Below, piece after piece: positions 16,333-23,990 of a stretch of 64,000 nt of DNA. Each line of letters begins with the position of its first letter. The stretch's first letter is position 1. The stretch spans positions 248,001 to 312,000 of the forward strand of contig NZ_JODC01000003.1 in assembly GCF_000720765.1 (NCBI RefSeq). The letters are read 5' to 3'. The stretch comes from Streptomyces sp. NRRL S-646. Lineage in GTDB: Bacteria; Actinomycetota; Actinomycetes; Streptomycetales; Streptomycetaceae. The position numbers and the translations under genes are program-made. The notes beneath the pieces were generated by a model, which made no database searches, had not been told where the DNA came from, and worked only from the letters and a program-made list of their open reading frames with translations.

Positions 16333-17235
16333 CTAGTACTGCGCCTGCAGGTGCTCCCAGAACCCGTCCCGCAGCGCGCGCCGCAGGTCCGCCTGGCCGC
16401 GCAGGGAGTACTGCAGCAGGCCCTCCGCCTCCACCAGCAGGTCCTGGTCCACCGAGCCGGGCAGGTAGGGGTGGCCCGGCAGCAGTTCCGCCAGGGAGTC
16501 GCGGCCCCGCGCGGCCAGCCACTTCGCGGCGATCTGCGCGCCGACGAAGCGGACGTCCTCACGGCCGGGCCGGGCGGCGGCGGCCTCGTAGGCGGCCGCG
16601 GTGCGCCGGGAGACGTACGGCTTGAAGAAGTCGAGGTCGAGCGTGCGCTGGCTGTCGACCTCCCAGAGCAGGGGCTCCGCCTGGTTGCGCCCCTCGGGGG
16701 CCTCGATGCCCCACAGGTGGACGCGCGCCCCGTACCCCTGCGCCGCCTCGACCGCCGACACCAGGTCCTCGTCGCCGCCCAGCAGTGCCGCGTCGCTGAT
16801 CGCCCGGTGTCTGGCCAGTGACTCCAGGTCCGACCTGATCAGCGAATCGACGCCCTTCTGCTGGTTGTTGGCGTTCAGGTTGCCCAGCCGGACCTTCACA
16901 TCCGGCAGTTCGGCGATGGACTGCTGCTCGGCGGTGTGGATGCGGCGTCGCGCGCCGTCGTACCAGTAGACGCGGAGCAGCCGACTGTCCGCGAAGATCG
17001 TGCGGGCCCGGTCGATGAACGCCTCGATCAGGCCCTCGGCGTCCAGGTCGAAGGCGCGACGGTCCTCCGTCCCCGCCACCAGCCGCCCGGCGGCCGCGTA
17101 CAGGTAGCCCGCGTCGACGAAGATCGCATGGGTCGAGGGCGTCTTCGCCACCTCGGCGAGCATGCGCTGCAGCAGCTCGTTCGTGCGGTCGAGTCGGGCA
17201 CTGAGGGCCGCCAGGTCATCGTTCATCGCCTCCAT
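16333..17235 (-). CDS. NYN-domain protein (PIN-like RNase fold)
   Basis: 300-aa protein. After a short coiled-coil start (LAALSARLDRTNELLQRMLAEV) comes a NYN domain: HAIFVDAGYLY with the first catalytic Asp, VYWYDGARRR, KGVDSLIRSDLESLA and ALLGGDEDLVSAV, which supplies further conserved acidic residues. NYN domains are metal-dependent nucleases acting on RNA. The C-terminal about 100 residues are a family-specific extension with KWLAARGRDSLAELLPGHPYLP. Three in-frame starts are possible (17250, 17235, 17226). I chose ATG 17235; the conserved part starts at the last one. It is convergent with the hydrolase gene (9 bases between stops). Confidence 0.82.
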   Translation of the reverse strand: MEAMNDDLAALSARLDRTNELLQRMLAEVAKTPSTHAIFVDAGYLYAAAGRLVAGTEDRRAFDLDAEGLIEAFIDRARTIFADSRLLRVYWYDGARRRIHTAEQQSIAELPDVKVRLGNLNANNQQKGVDSLIRSDLESLARHRAISDAALLGGDEDLVSAVEAAQGYGARVHLWGIEAPEGRNQAEPLLWEVDSQRTLDLDFFKPYVSRRTAAAYEAAAARPGREDVRFVGAQIAAKWLAARGRDSLAELLPGHPYLPGSVDQDLLVEAEGLLQYSLRGQADLRRALRDGFWEHLQAQY

Positions 17236-17336
17236 TGTCCCGGCGGTCACGCTGCGAACACAACTGGTCCCGGTCGGTCTCCTGGCCAGTACCTTACCGG
17301 CTAGTAGTTAGCCGTTCGAAAAATTTCTTTAGCGTA

Positions 17337-17363
17337 GGGAATGTTTGTAACACGCAAGCCGTT
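17337..17363 (+). promoter_or_regulatory. SigR-type promoter
   Basis: GGGAAT at 17337-17342, exactly 18 bases, then GTT at 17361-17363 matches the Streptomyces SigR (thiol-oxidative stress) consensus GGAAT-N18-GTT. It lies about 43 bases upstream of the 50-aa gene at 17406, leaving a normal short untranslated leader. Confidence 0.65.
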
Positions 17364-17405
17364 GACTACTACGTACACAGCGAGACGAAGACGAAGGGAG
17401 AGGCA

Positions 17406-17558
17406 GTGCGCTTCGAAATCATGCGACTCGACGAGGTCAACGGCACGACCGTGGACAGCAAGGTCGTGGACGCCGCCTCCGTCAACCGGATCGTTCAGCA
17501 GGCCGCCGCCATCGGGCAGCGCCTCTGGATCCGGCCGGCCGAGGACTCGGCCGCGTAA
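17406..17558 (+). CDS. Conserved small protein, 50 aa
   Basis: Starts at GTG 17406 behind AGGGAGAGG, reads RFEIMRLDEVNGTTVDSKVV and ends QRLWIRPAEDSAA. Codon use is Streptomyces-like, and the gene is closed by a strong terminator 27 bases after the stop. The SigR-type promoter upstream suggests induction by disulfide stress. No domain is recognised; there is no Cys, so it is not itself a thiol protein. Cytoplasmic by composition. Confidence 0.75.
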   Translation: MRFEIMRLDEVNGTTVDSKVVDAASVNRIVQQAAAIGQRLWIRPAEDSAA

Positions 17559-17585
17559 CCGACGCGGATCACCGCAGCAGCTTCA

Positions 17586-17621
17586 GAGCCCCCGTACGGC
17601 ATCGACGCCGTACGGGGGCTC
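17586..17621. terminator. Bidirectional hairpin terminator
   Basis: GAGCCCCCGTACGGC (17586-17600) and its exact complement (17607-17621) form a 15-bp stem with the loop ATCGAC, between the rightward 50-aa gene and the leftward marC gene. Confidence 0.85.
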
Positions 17622-17647
17622 TGCACATACCCGGCACGCTGCGGGGC

Positions 17648-18253
17648 TCAGGCGCCCTTGATCACTTGCGTGATGCCGTTGATGATCTGCTGCACGGCGA
17701 TCGCGGAGAGCATCATGCCCGCGAGCCGCGTCACCAGGACCACGCCCCCGTCCTTGATGACCCGAATGATCAGCAGCGAATACCGCATCACCAGCCACAG
17801 CACGACATGGATGGCGAGGATCGCCATCCACACCGACATCTGCGTGGCGACGCTGTCGGCCTTCTGCACGGCGAGGATGACGGACACGATGGCACCGGGG
17901 CCGGCCAGCAGCGGCATGCCCAGCGGTACGAGCGCCACATTGACGTCCTTGGTCTGCTTCGGCTCGTCGGTCTTGCCGGTCAGCAGGTCGAGGGCGATGA
18001 GCAGGAGCAGCAGCCCGCCCGCGATCATCAGCGCGGGCACGGAGACATGCAGGTAGTTGAGGATCTGGTGCCCCAGCAGCCCGAAGACGGTGATCACCCC
18101 GCCCGCCACGCAGACGGCCTGGAAGGCCATCCGCTTCTGGACCTTGCCGGGGCGCCCGGCGGTCAGCGCGAGGAAGATCGGGGTGATCCCGGGGGGATCC
18201 ATGATGACAAAAAGGGTCAGGAACAGGGAGCCGAAGACGGCGACGTCGAACAT
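17648..18253 (-). CDS. MarC-family integral membrane protein
   Basis: 201 aa, with six hydrophobic segments starting FGSLFLTLFVIMDPPGITPIFLALTAG, the family signature with the DPPG/P motif in the first helix. LVPLGMPLLAGPGAIVSVI is the second internal hallmark. The family is annotated as NAAT-type transporters, but the transported molecule is not established and the old antibiotic-resistance link of MarC was not confirmed. Ends convergently at the shared terminator. Confidence 0.88.
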   Translation of the reverse strand: MFDVAVFGSLFLTLFVIMDPPGITPIFLALTAGRPGKVQKRMAFQAVCVAGGVITVFGLLGHQILNYLHVSVPALMIAGGLLLLLIALDLLTGKTDEPKQTKDVNVALVPLGMPLLAGPGAIVSVILAVQKADSVATQMSVWMAILAIHVVLWLVMRYSLLIIRVIKDGGVVLVTRLAGMMLSAIAVQQIINGITQVIKGA

Positions 18254-18316
18254 GGGTGAGCTACACGCCTTGCAGGAAAAAGTGATGGAGGGGAACGGGG
18301 GGTGCGGAGGGGTTCC

Positions 18317-19174
18317 TCAGGCTCCGCCGGTTCCCGGCACCGGGAACGCCCCGGTCGCCCGCCGGGTGATCTCCCCGTACACCTCGGGATCCGTGACGTA
18401 CTCGCCAAGGACGCAGGTCTTCCGGCTGCCGTGGTAGTCGCTGGACCCCGTGGTCAGCAGCCCCAGCTCCTTGGCCAGCCCCCGCAGCCGCGCCCTGGTC
18501 TCCTCGTCGTGGTCCATGTGGTCGACCTCGATGCCGTCGAGCCCGGCGGCGGCCATCTCGGCGATCGCGGACTCCGGCACCGTGCGGCCGCGCTTGCTGG
18601 CACCCGGGTGCGCGAAGACGGTGACCCCGCCCGCGGCCTTGACCAGCCGGATCGCCTCGAAGGGATCCGTCTCGTGCTTCTCGACGAAGGCCCTGCCGCC
18701 GTCGGACAGCCAGTCCTCGGTGAAGGCGTCGCTCACGGTCGGTACGACGCCGAGCTCGACGAGCGCGGTCGCGACATGCGGCCGCCCGACGGAACCGCCG
18801 CCGGCGATCCGCTCGACCTGCTCCCAGGTGACCGGCACGCCCAGCCCGTTCAGCTTGGCGACCATGCCCTTGGCCCGCGGCACCCGGTCGTCCCGCACCA
18901 GCTCGCGCTCGGCGAGCAGCGCCGGCTCCTCGGGATCGAAGAGGTAGGCGAGCATGTGCATGGAGACACCGTCGACACGACAGGACAGCTCGGCGCCCGT
19001 GACGAGCGTGAGCCCCGCCGGCACCGCGGCGATCGCCTCGGCATACCCACGAGTGGTGTCGTGATCGGTCAGCGCAACGACGTCCAGCCCGGCCGCGGCA
19101 GCATTCCGCACCAGCTCGGCCGGGGTGTCCGTACCGTCGGAAGCAGTGGAGTGAGCGTGCAGATCAATACGCAC
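18317..19174 (-). CDS. PHP-domain phosphoesterase
   Basis: 285-aa cytoplasmic metal-dependent hydrolase. Metal ligands of the PHP fold are visible: DLHAHSTASDG at the start, ALTDHDTT, GAELSC, VFAHPGASKRG and TGSSDYHGSRK near the end. Close relatives include 3',5'-nucleoside bisphosphate phosphatase and the RNase AM type (YciV/TrpH). Start GTG 19174 is placed by GGAG eight bases before it and by the conserved RIDLHAHS beginning two residues later. The upstream marC gene runs in the same direction after a 63-base gap. Confidence 0.88.
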   Translation of the reverse strand: MRIDLHAHSTASDGTDTPAELVRNAAAAGLDVVALTDHDTTRGYAEAIAAVPAGLTLVTGAELSCRVDGVSMHMLAYLFDPEEPALLAERELVRDDRVPRAKGMVAKLNGLGVPVTWEQVERIAGGGSVGRPHVATALVELGVVPTVSDAFTEDWLSDGGRAFVEKHETDPFEAIRLVKAAGGVTVFAHPGASKRGRTVPESAIAEMAAAGLDGIEVDHMDHDEETRARLRGLAKELGLLTTGSSDYHGSRKTCVLGEYVTDPEVYGEITRRATGAFPVPGTGGA

Positions 19175-19379
19175 TACGCGGACTCCAAGCGGTGACGGCA
19201 CGAAAGGGAACGCTCAAGGATAACCGGCTTTTCAACGCCCGCTGTCACACCCGCACCTGCTGAGCACCCCCTACCAACACCGCCGGTCGAAGGGGCGCCG
19301 GGTTGTATCGATGTGCGGCTCCGCCACGTGGCGCGATCAGCCCCCACAACCCGCACACGTCACACAACCCCGGTGGGAG

Positions 19380-20021
19380 CTACGGCTCAAGCAAGCGCGG
19401 CGAAAGCGCCCCGCACGGCACCAGCTCGACCTCGGCCCCCGCCTCCCGCAAATCCGTCAGCACCAGCTCGTCGTACATCAGCAACCCCGACTGCTCGGGC
19501 CACACGACCGCCCACAGCCACAGCCCGCGCGCCTCGCCCGCGAACACCGCCCGGTCGTCGGGGCTGCCGGCGACATGCCACAGCGGGGTGGGCCGCCCAC
19601 CGGCCAGCACCTTCGCCTGAGGGGGCTTCTCGACGTTCATGTACGGCCCCGGGTCCGGGCCGTCGATCCCCGCATACCGCGCACCGAGCCCGACACCGAG
19701 CTCCTCGGCGACCAGGATCAGCTCCCCTATCCCACCGAGCGGCCCCGGACCCGAGCAGGCCACGGCGGTGGCGCGACCGCCATGGCGGTCGTCACCCGCG
19801 CAGGCCACGCCCGTGAACAGCCAGCCGATCGGCAGCGGCCACGGCATCCACACCGGCACCTGCGTGCGATGCACCACGACACTGAGGGCCTCGACGCTGG
19901 GCGGGATCACGGGCTGCAGCGGATGCACGGTGCCGTGCACATCGCACTGCCAAGTGTCGGAGAAGAGTCCGGGAGCCCTGACCCGGCCACCACACTTCGG
20001 GCAACTGGGTTCGCCCCTCAT
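19380..20021 (-). CDS. DUF6758 family protein with N-terminal zinc ribbon
   Basis: 213 aa. The opening MRGEPSCPKCGGRVRAP and DTWQCDVHG give CxxC and CxxH pairs of a treble-clef or zinc ribbon. The rest is a conserved actinobacterial domain with the segments VPVWMPWPLPIGWLFTGVACAGDDR and LWLWAVVWPEQSGLLMYDELVLTDLRE. I recognise it as the Streptomyces DUF6758 family; no activity is known. It could be a nucleic-acid- or protein-binding adaptor. It is downstream of the SUFU-domain gene, same strand, with a 164-base gap. Confidence 0.78.
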   Translation of the reverse strand: MRGEPSCPKCGGRVRAPGLFSDTWQCDVHGTVHPLQPVIPPSVEALSVVVHRTQVPVWMPWPLPIGWLFTGVACAGDDRHGGRATAVACSGPGPLGGIGELILVAEELGVGLGARYAGIDGPDPGPYMNVEKPPQAKVLAGGRPTPLWHVAGSPDDRAVFAGEARGLWLWAVVWPEQSGLLMYDELVLTDLREAGAEVELVPCGALSPRLLEP

Positions 20022-20185
20022 AGGGCCCCACGGTGCTACCCCCGCTCCGCCACGTCAAGGACGATCACCCGTCCGGACGGAACCCTTCACCGGAACCCTC
20101 ACCACCGGAACGGGATGCGCGGGGTCACGGCCTTTGCCAACTGACCCATTCCGGCCTTGTGTTGGTGAGCTTGCTCACTCGCAGG

Positions 20186-20782
20186 TCAGTCCAGTGGGAC
20201 GGAGCTGCGGGACGGGTCCCTCAGGTCCGTGCCGTTCGTCAGCCAGCGCTCCTGGAGGGCCTGGGCGCCGTGCACACGCTTCCAGGCGGCCTCGTTCGGC
20301 GTCATGGGGAGCAGGGGCAGGAAGCGGACCGGATCGAGGGGCTCGTCGAGGTCCAGGTCCTCGATCAGGCCGCCCGGCTCGGCGACCAGGACCGAGCTGA
20401 ACGGGGCCCCGGGCCACAGGGGGTCCCCGACGTCGAGCGAGGCGCCGGGGGCCACGATCACGCCCTCGACCTGCGGGGACGCGGCGAGTACGGCGAGCGG
20501 GCGCAGCGCCTTGTCGGTGTCGGCGAGGCCGCCGCGCACCGAGAGGACCAGCTCCGCGCGCGGGCCCTTGACCGGGTCGGCGAGCACCGCGGTGGGGTCG
20601 CTCATCGGCTGCGCGGACATGCCGAGCGTGGCGTAGCGGACGATGGCGCCGTCCCCCGAGTCGTCCCGGAAACGCAGCACCTCGATGCGGTCCGTACCCA
20701 GGAACGTGACTGCCGCGCGGGCGTCCGGTTCACCCAGCGCGCTGCGCAACCGGGCCTCGACCAGAGGGAGAACATCAACCAT
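20186..20782 (-). CDS. Suppressor-of-fused (SUFU) domain protein
   Basis: 198 aa from ATG 20782 (MVDVLPLVEARLRSALG). The arrangement EVLRFRDDSGDGAIVRYATLGMS, ELVLSVRGG, and the end LDEPLDPVRFLPLLPMTPNEAAWKRVHGAQAL is that of bacterial SUFU-fold proteins. In bacteria these are often immunity-like or unassigned domain proteins; no toxin gene is adjacent here. The ribosome site is weak. An upstream in-frame ATG would add 30 residues of unlikely sequence. Confidence 0.78.
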   Translation of the reverse strand: MVDVLPLVEARLRSALGEPDARAAVTFLGTDRIEVLRFRDDSGDGAIVRYATLGMSAQPMSDPTAVLADPVKGPRAELVLSVRGGLADTDKALRPLAVLAASPQVEGVIVAPGASLDVGDPLWPGAPFSSVLVAEPGGLIEDLDLDEPLDPVRFLPLLPMTPNEAAWKRVHGAQALQERWLTNGTDLRDPSRSSVPLD

Positions 20783-21233
20783 GCGGTGAGCATAGAACTC
20801 GTCAGCACCGGGCAAAGCGGCGCCTTGACAGTTTGGGCGGCTGATACTCTGGCCCGGTCGTTCGGGCAGCACGCAGAGGCGTCGCGATCGAGTCCCGACG
20901 CCGATTGAGACTCCCTTACGAGGGACCGGCCGGAGGAGGTGGGGCTGTCATGGATCGAAGTCACCCGTGCAGTACCACTCGCTCTTCCCGCCGCTGATAC
21001 AGCTGATCCGGCTCCGGCTGACCGCCGCCTTTCACGCTTACGTCTTCATGCGGAAGAGCACTTCGTTTTGCCTGATCTGTCTGATCTGAATCAGTAACGA
21101 AGCTCGCCACCGCGATGGTGCGGTGCTCCCCGCTTTGTGGACGTGCCAAACACCCGAAGTCAGGACGTCCCCATTCCGGGCAGTTCCATCCGTCGTCGGC
21201 GCCCTTGCGTTGCCAGTCACGAAGGAGCCAGCC
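20783..21233 (+). other. Structured region upstream of corA with small ORFs
   Basis: A 451-base gap before corA. It holds a run of hairpins (20851-20866; GGCGTCG/CGACGCC at 20878-20902; TCCCT/AGGGA at 20912-20925). Next comes a strong ribosome site GGAGGAGG (20932-20939) before a 15-codon ORF (20950-20997), then a 40-codon ORF in another frame (20967-21089). A magnesium-sensing leader is conceivable, but no known riboswitch was recognised. Confidence 0.4.
20967..21089 (+). CDS. Candidate 40-aa hydrophobic small ORF upstream of corA
   Basis: GTG 20967 to TGA 21089. The product starts VQYHSLFPPLIQLIRLRL and ends SFCLICLI, with 34 of 40 codons ending in G or C, close to the codon bias of genuine genes here. 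Unlike the many shadow ORFs it is not Arg/Pro/Ala-rich. It overlaps the end of a 15-codon ORF that has the better ribosome site. Whether it is translated is uncertain. Confidence 0.3.
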   Translation: MQYHSLFPPLIQLIRLRLTAAFHAYVFMRKSTSFCLICLI

Positions 21234-22352
21234 ATGTCGATGATCCGTGACCTCCGCGCCGCGGTCCGGCCGTCCCGCATCTCCCTGCGCAAGGACACCG
21301 GCGTGTACGACACGACGCGCGACCCCTCGACGCCGTCCGCCGTCGTCGACTGCGCCGTCTACCGCGACGGGGCCCGCGTCGACACCGGCAAGCCGTTGAC
21401 CCCGCACGAGGCGATGCGCCTGGTGCGCCGCGACGGCGGCTTCGTGTGGATCGGGATGCACGAGCCGACCGAGGCCGAATTCGCCGGGATCGCCCGCGAG
21501 TTCGGACTGCACCCGCTGGCCGTCGAGGACGCCGTCCAGGCCCACCAGCGGCCCAAGCTGGAGCGGTACGACGACTCCCTGTTCACCGTCTTCAAGACGA
21601 TCCACTACGTCGAGCACGACCAGCTCACCGCCAACAGCGAGGTCGTGGAGACCGGCGAGGTCATGTGCTTCACCGGGCGGGACTTCTTCATCACCGTCCG
21701 GCACGGCGGCCAGGGCTCGCTGCGCACGCTGCGGCACCGGCTGCAGGACGACCCCGAGCTGCTCGCCAAGGGCCCCTCGGCGGTGCTGCACGCGATCGCC
21801 GACCACGTCGTCGACGGCTATGTCGCGGTCGCCGACGCCGTCCAGGACGACATCGACGAGGTGGAGACCGAGGTGTTCTCGCCGGGGCGCCGGGGCGGTG
21901 CCTCACGCGGTGTGGACTCGGCGCGGATCTACCAGCTCAAGCGTGAGGTGCTGGAGTTCAAGCGGGCCGTGTCGCCGCTGCTTCGCCCCATGCAGCTGCT
22001 GAGCGAGCGGCCGATGCGGCTGATCGACCCCGACATCCAGAAGTACTTCCGGGACGTCGCCGACCACCTCGCCCGCGTCCAGGAGCAGGTCATCGGCTTC
22101 GACGAGCTGCTCAACTCGATCCTGCAGGCCAACCTCGCGCAGGCGTCCGTCGCGCAGAACGAGGACATGCGGAAGATCACCGCCTGGGCCGCGATCATCG
22201 CCGTACCGACCATGGTGTGCGGGGTGTACGGCATGAACTTCAAGTACATGCCGGAGCTGCACTGGAAGTACGGCTACCCGGTGATCATGATGCTCACCGG
22301 GGTCATCTGCCTGGGCATCCACCGCACGCTGAAGCGGAACGGCTGGCTGTGA
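21234..22352 (+). CDS. corA: CorA-family magnesium/cobalt transporter
   Basis: 372-aa membrane channel for divalent cations. The long cytoplasmic N-terminal domain ends in a coiled-coil helix (VDSARIYQLKREVLEFKRAV...VQEQVIGFDELLNSILQ). Two C-terminal membrane helices follow: AWAAIIAVPTMVCGVYGMNF with the pore signature YGMNF, then PVIMMLTGVICLGIHRTLKRNGWL. ATG 21234 follows GAAGGAG. The homologue in M. tuberculosis (Rv1239c) lies near the same DUF1003, MgtE-like, Mrp and sigma-factor genes. Upstream is an unusual structured region that may regulate it. Confidence 0.93.
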   Translation: MSMIRDLRAAVRPSRISLRKDTGVYDTTRDPSTPSAVVDCAVYRDGARVDTGKPLTPHEAMRLVRRDGGFVWIGMHEPTEAEFAGIAREFGLHPLAVEDAVQAHQRPKLERYDDSLFTVFKTIHYVEHDQLTANSEVVETGEVMCFTGRDFFITVRHGGQGSLRTLRHRLQDDPELLAKGPSAVLHAIADHVVDGYVAVADAVQDDIDEVETEVFSPGRRGGASRGVDSARIYQLKREVLEFKRAVSPLLRPMQLLSERPMRLIDPDIQKYFRDVADHLARVQEQVIGFDELLNSILQANLAQASVAQNEDMRKITAWAAIIAVPTMVCGVYGMNFKYMPELHWKYGYPVIMMLTGVICLGIHRTLKRNGWL

Positions 22353-22374
22353 GGCGCCTCGATAGTCTGGGCTC

Positions 22375-22887
22375 ATGACAAGCGAGCTGCTCGACCAGGC
22401 CCTCGTCGAGGAGGCCACCAAGAAGTCCGGCCTCATCTGGGTCAGGGGCCCGGGTGCTGCGGCCCGTGCGCTGTGGCACGTGTGGCACGAGGGTGCCGCG
22501 TGCGTCGTCGGCGACGGGCCGGGCGAGCAGCCGCTTCCGGGGCTTGCCGACGGGGGCGGCGCCGAGGTGACGGTGCGCAGCAAGGACAAGGGCGGGCGGC
22601 TGGTGTCCTGGCCGGCGAAGGTCGTGGAGCTGACGCCGGGTTCCGAGGAGTGGGAGGCGGCGGTCGCCGAGCTCAAGGGCAAGCGGCTGAACGCCCCCGA
22701 CGGTGAGGCGATGACGGGGCGTTGGGCCCGTGAGTGCAGGGTGCTCCGCCTTGAGCCGGCGGGGGTGTCGGGTCCCCTGCCCGACGGCAGTCTGGCGGAG
22801 GCACCTTTGCCGTCGCCGGCCACCACTCGTCAGCCGATTCCGGCGGGGTTGCCGCGGCTGCTTTTCCGGAAGCGCCGGCGCGGGTGA
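22375..22887 (+). CDS. Conserved hypothetical protein, possible FMN-binding split barrel
   Basis: 170 aa, beginning MTSELLDQALVEEATKKSGL and reading IWVRGPGAAARALWHVWHEGAACVV, followed by strands such as AEVTVRSKDKGGRLVSWPAKVVEL. The pattern resembles pyridoxamine-oxidase-like split-barrel proteins, but no cofactor motif is certain. The C-terminal tail is Pro-rich and ends with a basic cluster RKRRRG. It is 22 bases after corA on the same strand. Confidence 0.7.
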   Translation: MTSELLDQALVEEATKKSGLIWVRGPGAAARALWHVWHEGAACVVGDGPGEQPLPGLADGGGAEVTVRSKDKGGRLVSWPAKVVELTPGSEEWEAAVAELKGKRLNAPDGEAMTGRWARECRVLRLEPAGVSGPLPDGSLAEAPLPSPATTRQPIPAGLPRLLFRKRRRG

Positions 22888-22922
22888 GCTGCCGCTCGTA
22901 GTGCCGCGATCGGCCGTCCAGC

Positions 22923-23003
22923 GTCTGCGGCGACGTCGTGGCTTGTCGCGCCCACGCGGCGGAGCCGCATGTCAGACACAGGCCCGCGCCCCTCAAGGGG
23001 GCG
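22923..23003. repeat. Interspersed repeat, copy 1 of 3
   Basis: The core GTCGTGG..GTCGCGCCCACGCGGCGG, then AGCCGCAT, a short variable stretch, ACAGGCCCGCGCCCCT. The same element recurs at 35406-35473 and 45006-45063. Here it separates two convergent gene ends and contains a self-complementary GCGGCGGAGCCGC core. Confidence 0.8.
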
Positions 23004-23010
23004 CTGTCAC

Positions 23011-23751
23011 TTACGTCGGCAGCTTCTTGCCGTAGTCCACCGTCTCGTCCTTCTTCGGCTCGGTGAGGGAGAAGTCCTTGCCCCAGGAGGAGAAGGTGAG
23101 GGTGCCGGCGCCGCCTGCGCGTTCCAGGCGGAGGGGGTACGGGGTGCCCTCCAGGGAGACGTCCAGTGTGCCGCCTGAGCCCTTGTCGCCGGTGATGCGG
23201 ATGGTGCGGGTGCCCGCCTGCTCGTGGTGGCCGTCCGTGGCGAGCGCGCCGTGCAGGGTGAGCAGGCCGTCGAGGAGGACATCCTTGTCCGTGAACCCGC
23301 TGAACTTCTTGTACGAGGGGTCGCCCTGCGGCACCTTCACGTACTTGCCGTCGAGCGCGCCCCCGGCCGACGCGTCCTTGTTGCCGTCCGCGTGGTTCCA
23401 GAACTCCGCGCCGGCCTTCAGATACAGCTGCTCACCGATCCGCAGCAGCCCGAAGGCCACCCCCTTGGAGGTGACCGAGCCGCTGCCGCCGCCGGACTTC
23501 AGGCGCATGTCGAGTGTGTACGTCCGCCCGTTGGTCACCACGGTTCCGGAGAGCCGTACCGCCTCGGCGGATTCGGCGGCCGCCCTGGTCCTCGACTGGA
23601 TCTTGTCGGCCGGCAGCTTGCCGACCCCGTTGGTGCCCGCGTCGGGGTCCTCGCTGCATCCCGCAAGCAGCCCCGTCCCCGTCACCACCAGCGCGCACAC
23701 CGCGCTCACCAGCGAGGTCCGACGGATTCGGCCCAGGGCAATCGCAGTCAC
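23011..23751 (-). CDS. Secreted lipoprotein, LppX/LprG-like
   Basis: 246-aa lipoprotein. The signal peptide ends in lipobox LLAGC (Cys32). The mature part, VRLSGTVVTNGRTYTLDMRLK, then GSGSVTSKGVAFGLLRIGEQLYLKAG and a late LRLERAGGAGTLTFSSWGKDFSL, has the repeating beta-strand layout of LppX/LprAFG-type lipid-binding lipoproteins. This assignment is by pattern only. Start is GTG 23751 with a weak ribosome site. Location: outer face of the membrane. Confidence 0.78.
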   Translation of the reverse strand: MTAIALGRIRRTSLVSAVCALVVTGTGLLAGCSEDPDAGTNGVGKLPADKIQSRTRAAAESAEAVRLSGTVVTNGRTYTLDMRLKSGGGSGSVTSKGVAFGLLRIGEQLYLKAGAEFWNHADGNKDASAGGALDGKYVKVPQGDPSYKKFSGFTDKDVLLDGLLTLHGALATDGHHEQAGTRTIRITGDKGSGGTLDVSLEGTPYPLRLERAGGAGTLTFSSWGKDFSLTEPKKDETVDYGKKLPT

Positions 23752-23990
23752 AGGTGGGGCTGCCTTTCAGTCGAGGGACGCGGGGCCCTGTCGCCGGGCT
23801 GGGCCCCCGCAGCGTACGGCAGAGTAACGGGTGTCGTTCGGGCCGAGCGGAGCCGGTCCGTCCGGACCTCCCACCAGGGCGGATCCGATCGGTACGGGCT
23901 AGCCTGAAGCCCATCCGAGGGGGCAATTCGGTAAAGATGCACAGCAGCGACACGCAGCACTGGACACCCGTACGAAAAGGAGGCGCAGCC

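Noticed and set aside
20825..20850. TTGACA followed by GATACT as a promoter
   Set aside because: The gap is only 12 bases, too short for a -35/-10 pair.
20851..20902. Possible tRNA because of a GATCGAGTCCC segment
   Set aside because: The two hairpins do not assemble into a cloverleaf; no acceptor stem or anticodon arm can be drawn.
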